Source: Numida meleagris
Lineage: Eukaryota; Chordata; Aves; Galliformes; Numididae
NCBI RefSeq assembly: GCF_002078875.1
Contig: NC_034438.1
Span: 65,487,404-65,551,403, forward strand
Direction: 5' to 3'
DNA: 64,000 nt
The position numbers and the translations under genes are program-made. Under the pieces are notes generated by a model. It did not search any database and was not told the DNA's origin. It saw nothing but the letters and a program-made list of their open reading frames with translations. This document shows positions 51,701 through 63,000 of this stretch, one piece after another. Every line of letters begins with the position of its first letter. The first letter of the stretch is position 1.

Positions 51701-52997
51701 AGACATGGTGAAATCCACCCAGGGTGTCTTTCAGTTTGAATTGTCAGGTAAGACCATCACTTGTAAAATCCTCAGATGCTCGCATTTCTTGCAAGAGGCA
51801 GTCTGGGTTTTCACACATAAATACTCATCTTTTAGAACTGATCTAGGAACAGGACATCTTTGGGTATGCTCTATGGGATGCTGCTTTTCAGGGCCAGCTT
51901 CGCCTCATGTGGGATTTACCCTGCTGCTCTTGTCACGGGGAGATGCTTTCTGAGTCAGCAGCACATGCTGCTCCTTTGGGGGCTGTGGCATGTTTTCCTG
52001 GTGTTGCATTTCTGCTGTGTCACTGCTGGTCGTGCCACATAGGTAAGCATGGCGGTGCCTGACAGTCTCTTGCGTTTCTGTTCCAAGCCTCTGCTGCCTC
52101 CAGCTTCGCCAGCAGCCGCTGCCTTGGGCTTGTCCCGACACATGGCATTGTGGGGCATCTGCTGGGGCTGTCCTTGTCTGCACAGAGCGCGTGGGGCAAA
52201 TGGCAGCTTCTGGCACAGCACCTCCAGTGTGTCTAGCATGAAGACTGGAGAGGAAAGCAGGTGGGGGATAGCAAAGGGCAAGGCACATCAGTCCTTGTTG
52301 TGCTGCCACAGGTTCTCACTGTTCTGTTCAGGTGACGAAGGAGGCACTTGGTACCTTGACCTGAAAACCAGCAGCGGGAGTGCTGGGTTTGGGAAGCCTC
52401 CTGCAGCAGCTGACGTCGTGATGAGCATGTCGAGCGGTGACTTTGTGAAAATGTTCACTGGTGAGTAACAAATGTATTCAGCAGAGCAGAGGCAGCTACT
52501 GGTGGCAGGAAACATTCTGCTGATGGATGAGTAGACTGGCCTGTCTATTTTTGTGGTCATGGAATGGATGAGCTGTGGTTGGAAGTGCATGGCCTTTAAA
52601 GTCCCTTCAAACATAAGTTGCTCTGTGAGTCTATGATTTTATAATAAAAATTTCTACTGCTTTGTTCAGTAGCTATTGAAATTTTCAGAGTGTAGCTTCA
52701 GAAAGCATCCAGTCAATCTGTTGATCTTCTTTTCTGCACATCTCTAATCTATTTTTCCTAAGTATTTGCTGGTTTTACAGTAGAATGTGATAGCAAAGTA
52801 ACTACTAGATACTACTGTATGATATCAAAGTTTTCTATCTCCAGTTCCTTTCCTTTTCCTGATGATTCTGTATCTTCTTTTTAGGTAAACTAAAGCCAAC
52901 CATGGCCTTCATGTCAGGAAAATTAAGGATTAAAGGTAACATGGCACTAGCAATAAAGCTAGAGAAGATGCTGACACAGTTTAATGCTAAACTGTGA
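39448..52997 (+). CDS. HSDL2: HSDL2, hydroxysteroid dehydrogenase-like protein 2 (11 coding exons)
   Basis: Join 39448-39464, 44430-44593, 45008-45106, 45238-45352, 46358-46461, 47367-47465, 49554-49748, 50232-50303, 51625-51747, 52332-52460, 52885-52997. All introns are GT-AG and the exons total 1230 nt, giving 409 residues plus stop. HSDL2 is a peroxisomal (reported also mitochondrial) SDR-family protein linked to fatty-acid and sterol metabolism; its physiological substrate is not settled. Residues 16-23 are TGASRGIG, the Rossmann dinucleotide-binding loop. NNAS is at 100-103 and the catalytic tetrad reads N125, S152, Y168, K172 (YTISK). From about residue 297 to the end is an SCP2 sterol-carrier domain. 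The C-terminus is AKL, a PTS1 peroxisomal signal (ARL in the human protein, from memory). The protein is about nine residues shorter than human HSDL2 (418), the difference lying in the linker between the two domains. Confidence 0.97.
39960..40110 (-). repeat. Unclassified dispersed repeat, copy 1
   Basis: The minus strand of this segment aligns to the + strand of 53893-54010 over about 120 bases, at about 74 percent identity in the best 42-base block by hand count. Shared landmarks are GTGAAGGCTTCAATC.../GTAAAGGTTCCATCC..., GAATTSTGGTAATAAKACAG and a common GGCTCCTTYCTC-like end. It is not recognisably CR1; the family is unknown to me. Confidence 0.6.
40660..41610 (-). mobile_element. Older CR1 LINE fragment
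   Basis: Read on the minus strand this is a diverged CR1 ORF2/3' region. Segments such as 'accaggtgagccagactgga', 'tacctatggcaaacccatgc' and 'tgatgttgaa'-type spacing correspond to the reverse-transcriptase region seen in the 28.5-30.2 kb copy, but with far more differences, so it belongs to an older subfamily. It supplies the sequence that was tandemly duplicated (41240-41610 and 42548-42915). Confidence 0.75.
41240..41610. repeat. Direct duplication, left copy (371 bp)
   Basis: It starts GTATTTTGAGAGATGG and ends GGGCATGAGTA. It is nearly identical to 42548-42915, with about ten to fourteen substitutions and a few small indels by hand count (roughly 3-4 percent). The copy consists of old CR1 sequence and unique DNA beyond it. 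The two copies flank the younger CR1. Confidence 0.95.
41611..42532 (-). mobile_element. Younger CR1 LINE, 3' 0.9 kb
   Basis: It starts at its 3' end with AGAATCATAGAATCATAGAATTG, the complement of the CR1 octamer repeats, and is 5'-truncated at about 42532. The minus strand encodes the ORF2 C-terminus in two frames: 42437-42042 with [20 protein letters not shown] and [13 protein letters not shown], then 42038-41712 with [40 protein letters not shown] and a [17 protein letters not shown] end. The frame shift between them shows it is dead. It is the best-preserved CR1 in the window. Confidence 0.97.
42548..42915. repeat. Direct duplication, right copy (368 bp)
   Basis: Second copy of the 41240-41610 unit. 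It is preceded by CTGGTCCATGGACATGTAT (42533-42551), which recurs identically just after this copy at 42929-42947. That recurrence points to a tandem duplication older than the CR1 insertion. Confidence 0.95.
43005..43192 (+). mobile_element. CR1 LINE 3' end fragment
   Basis: The + strand shows 'atgctgcccagggaactggt', then a 'gtggagtcaccgtccctggt' segment, 'ggatggtcttttccagcctt' and a degenerate CCCAATTCTGTGATT end. Strongly 5'-truncated. Confidence 0.88.
44430..44593 (+). CDS. HSDL2: HSDL2 exon 2
   Basis: Acceptor CTTCAG, donor GTAAGT. Encodes the end of G6 through the first base of I61, including [17 protein letters not shown], the NAD(P)-binding loop, and [21 protein letters not shown]. 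Phase 1 exit. Confidence 0.97.
45008..45106 (+). CDS. HSDL2: HSDL2 exon 3
   Basis: Acceptor ATGCAG, donor GTATGC. Encodes I61 to the start of G94, with [20 protein letters not shown]. 99 nt, phase 1 at both ends, so skipping it would keep the frame. Confidence 0.97.
45238..45352 (+). CDS. HSDL2: HSDL2 exon 4
   Basis: Acceptor AACCAG, donor GTAAGT. Encodes G94 to part of T132, with [19 protein letters not shown] and the catalytic asparagine N125 in VNVRGTYL. Phase 2 exit. Confidence 0.97.
45444..45482. repeat. (TA)n repeat with perfect 20-bp palindrome, intron 4
   Basis: AACTATATATATATATAGTT (45444-45463) is a perfect palindrome followed by a further (AT)9 run. Such sequences can extrude as cruciforms and vary in length between individuals. 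Confidence 0.9.
46358..46461 (+). CDS. HSDL2: HSDL2 exon 5
   Basis: Acceptor TTCCAG, donor GTAAGT. Encodes T132 to the first base of A167, with [20 protein letters not shown] and the catalytic serine S152 in LNLSPP. Phase 1 exit. Confidence 0.97.
47367..47465 (+). CDS. HSDL2: HSDL2 exon 6
   Basis: Acceptor TTGTAG, donor GTGATT. Encodes A167 to the start of A200, with the active-site YTISK motif (Y168, K172) and [20 protein letters not shown]. 99 nt, phase 1 at both ends; skipping it would remove the catalytic pair but keep the frame. Confidence 0.97.
47509..47799 (-). other. Antisense open frame in HSDL2 intron 6, unrecognised
   Basis: A 97-codon minus-strand frame lies just downstream of exon 6. 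From its first methionine (47751) it reads 80 residues, is rich in Lys/Arg/Ser, and includes [20 protein letters not shown] and [21 protein letters not shown] before a stop. The composition is more protein-like than that of most chance frames nearby, but I recognise no family. It may be a decayed retroposed or transposon coding piece, or chance. Confidence 0.2.
49554..49748 (+). CDS. HSDL2: HSDL2 exon 7
   Basis: Acceptor TTCCAG, donor GTAAAA. Encodes residues about 200-265, with [20 protein letters not shown], the end of the SDR fold, and [19 protein letters not shown]. 195 nt, phase 1 at both ends. Confidence 0.96.
50232..50303 (+). CDS. HSDL2: HSDL2 exon 8, inter-domain linker
   Basis: Acceptor TTTTAG, donor GTAGGA. 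Encodes [24 protein letters not shown], the linker between the SDR and SCP2 domains. 72 nt, phase 1 at both ends. The DFFLD core is conserved with human; the rest is divergent, as expected for a linker. Confidence 0.93.
51625..51747 (+). CDS. HSDL2: HSDL2 exon 9, start of SCP2 domain
   Basis: Acceptor CTTGTAG, donor GTAAGA. Encodes residues about 289-329: [20 protein letters not shown] and then a [10 protein letters not shown] segment corresponding to the first strand of the SCP2 fold. 123 nt, phase 1 at both ends. The human linker segment before 'VEETFRIV' is longer, which accounts for most of the length difference. Confidence 0.95.
52332..52460 (+). CDS. HSDL2: HSDL2 exon 10, SCP2 domain
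   Basis: Acceptor GTTCAG, donor GTGAGT. Encodes [20 protein letters not shown] and [18 protein letters not shown], the central sheet of the SCP2 domain. 129 nt, phase 1 at both ends. Confidence 0.97.
52590..52645 (+). mobile_element. Degenerate CR1 3' tail in HSDL2 intron 10
   Basis: 'ctttaaagtcccttcaaaca', then TAAGTTGCTCTGTGAGTCTATGATTT, is a decayed form of the CR1 3' end (cf. 'ccttccaacct...attctgtgattctat'). Only the last 50-60 bases are recognisable. Confidence 0.65.
52885..52997 (+). CDS. HSDL2: HSDL2 exon 11, coding part, with PTS1 signal
   Basis: Acceptor TTTTAG. Encodes [20 protein letters not shown] and then [17 protein letters not shown], stop TGA at 52995-52997. The final AKL is a canonical-type peroxisomal targeting signal 1. 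Confidence 0.97.
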
Positions 52998-53200
52998 GGA
53001 GAAAGCTGTACCAGCAGAACATCAGTCTTCCTTTTATAATAGCAATGCTACATTTTACAATGATAGTCCACTTTTTTTTTTCTTTTTTGTGAAATATATA
53101 ATAACTATGGATAAAATGTTAGTTTGTTAGAGAAGAACTAATTTGGTCTGATCAAGACTGGAAGGAGTTTGTGATTAAACAGTTCCTTCTTGAGAACACT
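52998..53200 (+). other. HSDL2: HSDL2 3' UTR, minimal estimate
   Basis: The first plausible poly(A) signal is the common variant ATTAAA at 53174-53179, followed by a U/GU-rich stretch (about 53208-53230, gttgcaggtgtcttcttttc). No canonical AATAAA occurs close by, and longer 3' UTRs are possible. Confidence 0.4.
53174..53179 (+). terminator. HSDL2: Candidate poly(A) signal ATTAAA for HSDL2
   Basis: ATTAAA lies 177 bases after the stop codon, with a GU/U-rich element about 30 bases further on. This is the second most common vertebrate poly(A) hexamer. The assignment rests on motif and position only. Confidence 0.4.
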
Positions 53201-53892
53201 TATGCTATGTTGCAGGTGTCTTCTTTTCTTATACTCCTTTGGAGCAATGCAACACATCAGAAGTGGGTTTTCTTCTACATATTTGCTTGCATGCATGTCC
53301 CATAATAAGTCTGGAAGGAGCAAATGTCACCTTGCCGATCTGTTTCTGTGATACAAATGCCCTGCAAAGATTCCTGTGCTGACATAGAGCAATATGGACA
53401 GTTTAGCAGGGTACCAAATACCTGTGGTGATGTGCCTTCTTTTTAATTTTTTTTTTCCTTTCCTGGGCTTATTACCTACACTAGTTCTACTGCCTCTGCA
53501 TTACATGGAGTAAGGCTATGCACATGTGCATACAAACACACCCCCAGCCCAGACTGCCACAAACAAGGTAATCCCTCTCACAGCACCTGCATGTGGCACC
53601 TGAAGGTTTAAACTACAACATGTGTACAGACAGACACATCACCTTCCTCCTTTAGTCTGGAAAGTATGGAAGCTCATGAGAAAAAAGCATAAATGCTCCG
53701 CACACATCCTCCTCCTGGTGTAAGAGCGTCTGCAAAGCCAGATGTGTCAACCCCTCAGTGTCACCAACAGAACTGCTCAAAATTTAGGGCATTTTACTCT
53801 TCCAAGTATGTTGAGACTCTTTCAAGACTTGGAAGTTATTTTCTAATGCATGTAATTGTTGAATAGTCTTCAAAGCCTGTACTCATACAAAA

Positions 53893-54010
53893 TTATTTGT
53901 ATTGTAAAGGTTCCATCCCTGTTGAATTCTGGTAATAATACAGAAAATGTTGAATTCACTTATGTGCTCTGCAATCTCAGGGCAGTGAAAAATATGAAGG
54001 TAGATTCCTT
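53893..54010 (+). repeat. Unclassified dispersed repeat, copy 2
   Basis: The + strand aligns to the minus strand of 39960-40110 (see that entry), sharing GAATTCTGGTAATAATACAG and flanking similarity. It lies about 900 bases after the HSDL2 stop, in opposite orientation to copy 1. Confidence 0.6.
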
Positions 54011-57000
54011 TCTCTTGGGGCACAGAGGAGTGGAGATAAGGGTCAGCTTACCTGTGTGGGGCAGCACAGCTGGACGAGGTGACAGCTTGCCTCTGGCTGT
54101 GTGGCTGTTCCCAGAAGACTTGGCGCTGTAAACCAAAGACATCCTGGGGGAAAATGAGGTGGCTGCATTGTGCAATAATGCATGTGTAATACTAGTTGCA
54201 GCAATGCAATCAGGAAGTATGCCTTAGGATTGCCAGGGCTGTTAGATCTGGAGAGAGACTTGAGCAGATGTGGCTTGTTCTCACCTAGATAAGACAAAGA
54301 GCGTTGAAGGGATAGTGCGAGAAAAATAACCTTTAGAAAACAGTCAAAGAAGTGCTTTGCTGCATGATCTGAAAGGGTGGTGGTACCAGATCCTCTTGGT
54401 GGGAGTACACAGTAAGTTTTTCACGTTAGTAAAGACAGTTAGATACACTGCTGTTCTCCGAGCTGGATAAACATCAATTTGGAGGTGTATGGGCAGAGGA
54501 TGGGTGAGAAGAATCACAGAAGGAGGTGGCTTGTTTGGAAACTGGGGGTGGCTGGGATCTGGGAGACGCAAAGTGAGCTGCCAAAAGATGAGGGTTGAAA
54601 ACAGAATGGGAAGAGAGTTTTGCTGATTCCTCAGCTGGTGACCTTCCTTAGAACTGCAAGTGGGGAAAAATTAATCAAGTGAATTTCCAGCTCCCTCCCT
54701 TGAAGACTGATGAAGATTTTAAAGAGGCACATTTTCATGTTGGACTACATCTTTTTTTCCCTTATGAATACAAAACCTTCTTACCTTGAAAAACGGGGTA
54801 CTTTATCCTTCTTTGATCCAGTCGTGCTCAGATCTGGAGGAGCTGGAGGGGGCTGCAGGTGTACAGGATTTTTGAGCACAACCTGGAGGTGGCAGCAGGG
54901 CAGCAGCGTTTCCGGTGCAGTGGGCTGCTCCTGGGAGCATTGCTCTATTCCCTGCAGCTGGGAACTGCTTGCAAAATGCGGCCAGCATGGTGACAGTCTA
55001 CAGTGAGCTCTGAAACCAAAAGACATAAAAAAAGTAACAAGTAGGACTCAAGCATGCCTACAACATGGCAAGGACTTTGTCTTACATGATGCAGTGCAGG
55101 CTTTTTGGCCTTTCATGTCCCATAAAGCACTATGACTCAGTGCAAATTTTCCATCTAGTATAGAGTCAAGAGGTTTCCAGCCTGTTTCCACACTGTGCTA
55201 ATGTAATACATGTCCCTTCAGCTTCACCTGAAGACAATGGAGCCTTTGCTCCATCTCACTTTCTGCCTTCCCTCTTAGAGTAATGGACCTATTCTATCAC
55301 AATTGCATTTGTGTAAAAATGAATATTTGAAACCCTGTTCTTCTGATGACTCAGCTTATCTCCATTCCCTTGCTAGTGGCCCTGTTTTTTTTTTCCACAA
55401 CTTGCACCATCATTAGTCATCTGCCTGTGCTATAAGATTCTCCTTTCTCTCTCTTTTGTCTACACCATACTCCAACATTTCCTGGAAAAACTCAGGGTAT
55501 TTAAATATCCTTGAGTTGTCCAAGTGTTCTTTCATAAGAGGAAGGAACAATTAGCAAGATGAAATGTTCTTTAAGCACCCATGTATAAGTAGCTTCTGCT
55601 ACACTCACAAATTAGATTTAATCCAACATCTGTGAATAGCAGCTCCCCTCTTATAGTTTAGCTGTTCTTTTGGAAACCTTAATTGTGAGTCTTGTGTGAG
55701 AAACACTTGATGCAATTAGTACACCATATCACATGTTTTTCTGTCTACTACAGCAGCACACACAAGAAATAAACAGCAGACTAGATCTATGGGAAGAGAG
55801 CTGTAATACATTCTCTCCACAAATAATTCAGGCTCAATGGATTTACTACAGTTTAATTTTCTCAGGTACCTCAAACAAGATCAAGGTTTGGCTTTTGAAA
55901 AGATGTGTTTGCATGTGGGAGGGAACCTCTGAATATTGTGCATAGAGCTCCAGCCTCTCTTCAGCCCCTAAATTAATGAAGATCTGTTTAGGTGTGTTCA
56001 GCACACAATCAAAGCACGCTCAAACCAGTCCCAGTAAACACAGTTATCAGCTGCTCCTCACCGAGCGTGTGATTTCTCTTTGTTGGCATCCACAGCACAA
56101 TGCTGTCACAAGGGGAGCACGCAGGCACACAGCCCTTGGCAGTCCTTACTCCTGTGTCATGCTGGGCAGAGGTGAAAATACAAAGAGGCTCAGCGAGGAA
56201 GGCACGGATTGTCAGTGTCAGGTGCACTGGTGGTGCCAAGGGCACTCTGGGGATCTTTCCCTCCCAGAAAGTGCATTTACGGGCTATACAGAGACAGAAT
56301 GCTGAAGACCCTCCAAGAAAGCATGATCTGGGAGTAGAAGACTGGTAGGTCATGCTGGTCACACATCCATCCTAGTAGAACAGAGAGCACGCCATTCATT
56401 CACACACCTACTACTGCTCATTTATGCTTCTACAGTCTGCAGTTCTGATTTACCTGCAGTCAGCAAAGAAATCCCAGCTTCTTCCTATTCGTAAACATTT
56501 GTCTCTAGCAGACAAATGAAACAATTTGTGTCAAACATTTCTCTTTGTAGAACCTGCTGTGGCCTGGAGGCATCTCCCTCAGACTCACAGATGGGCATCC
56601 TGGTCCTGAAGGACTCCAAACCACAGCACTTGCCACAGCCTTACTGACTTCTCAGGTAGCTTAGACACTCTGTTATACTGGGGCAATGAGCATCTAGGTT
56701 AGATTATTGTTTCTCAGAATCAGTCAACTTAATTACTCGTGTCCCCTGATTGTTATGTACACAAAAGTGCAGAATAAGAGATACCCCAACCCCAGACAGG
56801 TACAGCTGAAATACATAGTTCTGCTGGAATTCGTTATCTAGTTAGGGCCTGTATTTTCCACAGCAAGACACTTCACTGCCAATTGTAAACACCGTTCAAG
56901 GAAAGGGAAGGGATCACTATTTTTTTTTTCTTTCAATTGAAACATACCTTTTTTACATGTTATAAATTACGTGCAAAGATCATCATACTCGAGTAGAATG

Positions 57001-60000
57001 CACATGTTTTGGCTTAACCAAGTGATACTGTGTGGTAATAGAGCTTTGCAAAGTCTTCTCTGCTCTCTAGGCAATTTTGAAAGCTGTGTGCCCTTAAGGC
57101 CTCCTGCTCAGACTTTCCTGTTTAATGCCTCTTTTATCCACAGTTGTGTGCCTAATTTGGTCATACTGCAAAAGCGAAGGTAGTTACATGGATTTACAGC
57201 ACCTTTGGGTCTCAGCAGCAGCCTGCAGACATGAAGCAGGTGTGCCCAGAGATCCACACTGCCCAAGTGCTCAATCTTCATCAGAGGTCCTCCATTTGTG
57301 TTAGAGGGTGCCATGGTGGGGCTGCAGGATGCTTCTTTGAGGCAATGTTATCACCAGGATAAGGAGATGACTACAGAATTTGTCCACATGGGCGTGTGTG
57401 TGAGTAGTAAGGACAGGGTCATTGTGAAGTGCTCTGGGGAGCAAGATGGTGAAAGACAAACCCCACCAAACTCCGTGCAGGTTTCTCCACTGACTTCATT
57501 TAACATTCAGTGGAGATAAACACCCTATTACATTTCTATATATGTATTTTAAATGTAGCAGCAATAATAAGCTCACTCTCAAAAACAATCACATATTATT
57601 GAGTGTGTTATCTCAGACCTAAAGGGTTTGTTTTTTTTTCTTTATCTACAACATGATGATGAAGGATGATTCAAATTTTAAAAAAAAGCACAACACAGGG
57701 AGGACAGAATGTACAGCACAATTTCCTCATGAGCTAATGGAGGAGTGCCAGTCCGTGGTACACTAAAAGATACCCAAAGAGCTTGCTTTCATACATGTAT
57801 CATCTGCAGAAAGGAAACGTTCCCTTAAGAGCCAGTGTAATGAAATGAACAGAGTGACAAAGATGTAATCTGTAGAGGAAATCCTCCTTAATTTCTTATG
57901 GAAAACAGAAAGTGGGTCTTGCAAGTAGTCTGCTAAGAATAAAAATCTAAAGCAGCTGTAACAGGATGAGAAAGCTGCTCTGAAGCAATGGCACCTTGTG
58001 AAAATATTAGTTATTAAAGCTAGCAAGAGAAAGATGTCTACAACAGCCTGAAAAGTAGGTAAAAGCAATCAGCTTTAAAACGGTTGGAGGCTGGCTACTC
58101 ATGTGCGGTTTTCTTCCACGCCTGAGCACGTTGCTTAAATTAAGAAGAAATAAATAGAGTTTGTATGTGGGAGAACACTGCAAGGTCCTCTGGAGCTATC
58201 TCACAGACAAAGCATATTCCCAATCCCTTGATGTCTCCACCTGACCTTGGAGATAAGAGAAGAATCTCAGAAGGAGCAAACAGCAAAGAACTGCTTTTCA
58301 GTTATGAGAAAATTGTAATCCTTCATCAACGGAACCCCTACAAATCGGATCAGGAGGCTTAAGCTAAAGTATTACAACAATTCCAAAGGGAGGACATCAA
58401 AGTCTCTTCCTTACTTCTTACTAATCAGTAGATAAAAGTGAGCCTTCCATTATTTCAAAATTAGAGGGGGAGTTTATTGTTATTAACTCAAAGCCGAGAG
58501 ACGAGTATTAAATGCAAGAGTTACTGAGTGTAACTCTGACACCTGAAGCCATGGTGATACTGGGAGACATGTTTTCTTTGTGGTTGTGCCTTGTTCTGTG
58601 CAATTCAGCAGGTATCAGAGATGGGTAGGAAGCCAAGAGACAGTTTTAAGTCAACATAATGGTAGATGCTTTGTTCTTACCTCTTGATTTAATAGACTAA
58701 AAAGCGTGAATCCTATAGGGAGCACATCATAAAGGACTACTTCAGATAAAAGAATTAAACATGTTTCTTCTATTTTGATGGAGTGAATGAACAATGTCCT
58801 GGCTGTGCAGATTGCTATAGTGTAAACCTGAGAGCAGCTAAGTACATCTCTGCTTCCAGTGATTTTAAGCATCTTAGAGATAATGTGACTCATTGTGAGT
58901 AAAGAAACACTTTAAAAAATTGACAAAACTGTCTTACAAATAGTACTGGGATTAATCAGACTTAAAACTTACAAATTTGACAACTACATCTCCTAGGGGT
59001 TTTATCGATTCATGGTATTTTCCTGTTTGACTTGCAAAAAGCACTCACAGTTGCCATTTCCTCTGTAACTCCATCAAGGTTTTCCCTAAGAGCAGAACGG
59101 TTCCACCATGCCTATTGGCAGGAAAAAATGTGCTCTCAGCAGAAAGTTCTTGATTTCAGTGTTTAGCAAGAGGTTTCTGTGAAACAGGAACTACTCTAAC
59201 AAAGTTTCCACTTGACCACTACTTACTGTGTTCTGGTTGCTGTAACCTGCACTGCCTCTGAGGCCGTTCACATGAACACAGGCTGAGCACAACCTGTCCC
59301 ACCCTTGTCCCCAGGAGCCACTGGTACAGAATACACAGCCTGATTGCAGGTTCATGATGCAGGTCTCTTCTGCCATTCATATCTGCTGTGAAGGGTGAAT
59401 CCTATAAGTGTGGTGCTGCAGCAAATTGCCCTGATACATAGACATGGGATTCCAATTTTCCTCTCCCACTGTCCTGTTCCCTGGCTCTCATACAAAGCAT
59501 AGCTGTCAGCTGAGTCAGAGAGAAAATCAAACCAAAGGAGGGAAAGGGTGAGGGAAGGCTACTTTCTGTCTTCAAAAAATTCCACTAACTTTTAAAAATT
59601 AGAGTTGGTTTTCAAGAACTCCTCTGTTGGCATACTGGTATGAGCTGTCAGTGTAACACTATCAAGGTTGCTGTGTCCTTGGCCTTCAGGCAGGTATGCA
59701 AGGAGGAGGGTATGGTGCTTTCCTCCCTCATTCCTTTGCAAAAGGACCAAACCTATCTGACCTCTGTGCAAAAATCCAGAGAAGCCAGCTGTAATGGGCT
59801 CTTCCTATGCATCCTAATCACAAGCAGCACATAAATACATGAAGAAGAATCACTAAAAGTCCCATGTTTTCCCTTTTATAATCCCCAAATCAAAGCACCT
59901 AATTTCTTAGCAATTTACAACAATAAATGTTCGAGACTGTTTCACAGGTGGTAGAGAAGATAGGTATTAGAGCACAGAATTAATTAGTCATTACACAGGT

Positions 60001-63000
60001 CTAATGTGGCCAACACATGGGTAGGAAACACAATTCTAACATGCATTATGTAGCTCAAAGATTTCAAAGGAAAGACATTTTGATTAATTTAACCGAAGTC
60101 AGGAAAAGTTAAGTTAAAAGCAACTATGTGGGAGAAACGCAACGTCCAGCTTTTCCTTTACAAGCAGATTTACTTCTTCAGTGGTGCTGCAACAAGTTGC
60201 AAGACATTAAGCAGGAATACTGCAAGCAAATCCTCTCAGATTTCTAGCAAAAACAGAGAAGCCTAAACACTGCCTTAAAGTTTTAGCTCATCTCCTTAAG
60301 CAAACTAATTCAGATGTTACTGTTAGCAGTCAGCTTTATTCAGTGGCCAGAAAAGAAAAAGCAATGCAAATATTACTTAAAAGTCACATACAAGAAAAAC
60401 TGGAGAATTTATAACTGTTTTAAAACAATCTAACATTTAAAATACTACTTATGATACTTCCTGACTGTATTCAGTATTTGTCATAACAAGGTCATATACT
60501 GTCTTCGAAAGTTAATTGAGATTTAAGTTCTGGTTTCACTCACTATAGCCCTGAAATGAAACCGTAAGTAACATCACATGAAGGGTTAGAAATTAACCTA
60601 ATGCTTCCACTAAGAGCTGAGTTATGGCACAGAAACTTAAAACTAGCCCCAGCAAGCCTTTCTGCCAGCCGGCAATCCTTGACCCGAGTGGGGAAGACAA
60701 AAATGCAGTATCTTTGCTATTCATGATATACCATAGTATTTCTTCTTCATTTTGGACACCTACTTCTATAGGGTTTACTCAGCCTTGATAAACGTTACGG
60801 AAAGCTGCATGGGTGAATTTGTCTGACTGTACTTGGTGAGGGTAAAAAGGGATCATTAAGTGAACAACTGGTTTTCAGTGCAGGAAGGGGTTAATAACTG
60901 CTGAGTATTTTGCAGTGAGTTAGGGTCTTTGATAGAGAGCGTGGCAAAGACAGTCACTTTGCAGGCTGTCATTCTCTTGGCAATTACTATCAAGAAGTAT
61001 GTTCCCAAAAGCAATTTTTTTTTTAATTAAAGGCACTTATCATATCAGGAAAATGTACAATGCCATGGCCTGCCAGGACAGTGCCCTTTTGGAGGAAAAA
61101 AATAATAATATTTATGGTACTAGGAGATTCATTGCTACAGATACAACTTATTGAATCAAAGCATTGCTCTTTCACTCCTTTTTTAAAAAACCCGCAGATA
61201 ATCTCATTGCTATGTTTCAGAAAGGGAAAGAAAAAGAACGCCTAACGAGGTCTTTGGACAGGACAGCAGGCTCTCCAGTGTCTCCATTATGCCTGCCAGG
61301 GTCACAACCCATGACAGGCTGGTTGTCTCCTCTTGCTTTGCTCTAGAAATTTGTTGCTGGAGGTGTTCACAAAAGACAACAGTGGGGTCGAGAGGTCTCT
61401 CAGGATTGTCCTATTTCATCTGACTAGAAACCACCACCTCCTGAACTCAGGCAGGCACTTGCTCATCAGCCTTGTTCAGAGTGCAGGAAGTATTCTTCCC
61501 CCTTGGCATGGGTTTGTGGCTGGAGATATGGGTACCTCCACATGTTCAATAGCAGCAGAACCTAGAAACACCTTAACTGAGCAGTAAGCAAGCAAGAACG
61601 GTGACAAACTACTTACAGGACAAGAGGCAGTGATGGAAGTGATCTCAGAGGTGCACAAAGGGCCTGTTTCCACTGAAATACCAAAGGAGGTCAAGGTAGT
61701 TTACAGAGACGAACTACACAGTTTGCTGAGGGTAAAGGCAGACTTCACATCAGGAAGGACACTTCTAAGAGATATGCTCAGATACCTGCTTTTAAAAACA
61801 TGATTCATTTCAAAAATCTTTGTCATGATCACTTATCTCTGACAGGAAATAACTTGAATGAAGTTTCTATGGTATGCAAATATTTGCTAACCATCCTTAA
61901 AATCTTTCTAAAGCTGGATGGCTGAGGGCTCCCACTCCAAGTTACCTTCCCACCCTTTTTGCAAAGTGATCAGGAACTCTCATTTTGCTGTTTGCATAGC
62001 AGCTGCTGAACCCACACACATCCACTTTTGACATGCACGGCTCTATGCTGCAACACATTAGCTCTCAGTCTTCCTTCCAACGTAAGTGTGAACAAATTTA
62101 TGTGATCTTCCGGTTGAATCACAGCTCTCTTCTTTAGCAGCTACCTACAACTCCATATTCATATTCTGAACGTTAATGGGACTGACACCACTGAAGAGTT
62201 AATTAAGTTAGTTAGTTTTTGTTCAGGCAGACAACTTGTAGGCTTACCCAACCTATCACTTATTTCTCCATACTTCCTGAGGGACAAATGTAGCCCTCCA
62301 AGGATAGCCTCCATACTTGACTGGAAAAGTTTCATACAAAAAAAAATCTCTGTGTAGGCTATCTCTGTGAATACAAAACATGGTCTCACACATCAAAACA
62401 AAACAGAGACCAATACAGCACTGTTGAGCAATTTTACACTCTGGTTTCTGTCTCTGTGACAGTGACTTGAATAATAACTGTGAAAGCATACATGTAAAGA
62501 TAGGTAATGCTTTAGTCAGTGAGTGAACAAGTTGCTACAGGCATCAAGTGGGCTGGAAGTTTCCCATGTAGTTCTTAAACCCTTGAGCAGCAGCAGAATG
62601 ACTGATCCATTAAAACTTACAGCTAGAAATCAGCCACTCTCTGAAAACAAAAGTTCATGATCGCTCAAAGCAAACCTAAGCAATCCATAAGTGAGAATAA
62701 TTGTTGCTTAAGGCTTAGCTTCTACTACCCAGCCTTTATCATTTTGGCTTTTCTCATGTCTCCTTGTATCTGTGAAGATTTACTGACAGCACCAGACTGA
62801 CTGTACAAATAGCACAGTGCAGGATCTTCAGTTTCCCTCAGGATGCTACTGTAAGGGTTATGTCCCATGTGTCTTAGTTCACTCGACACACATTTTTCAA
62901 GCTGTGGCATTTCAGTATACAACAGAAGTGATCGATCGTGCAACCATTGTAGTAATGGAGTTTTGGTGTTGTTTGTACTTCTAAGGGAAGACTGCAGGTA

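Noticed and set aside
51582..52468. Two + strand open frames of 123 and 139 codons as separate genes
   Set aside because: They are HSDL2 exons 9 and 10 with read-through into flanking intron sequence; splice sites and homology define the true boundaries.
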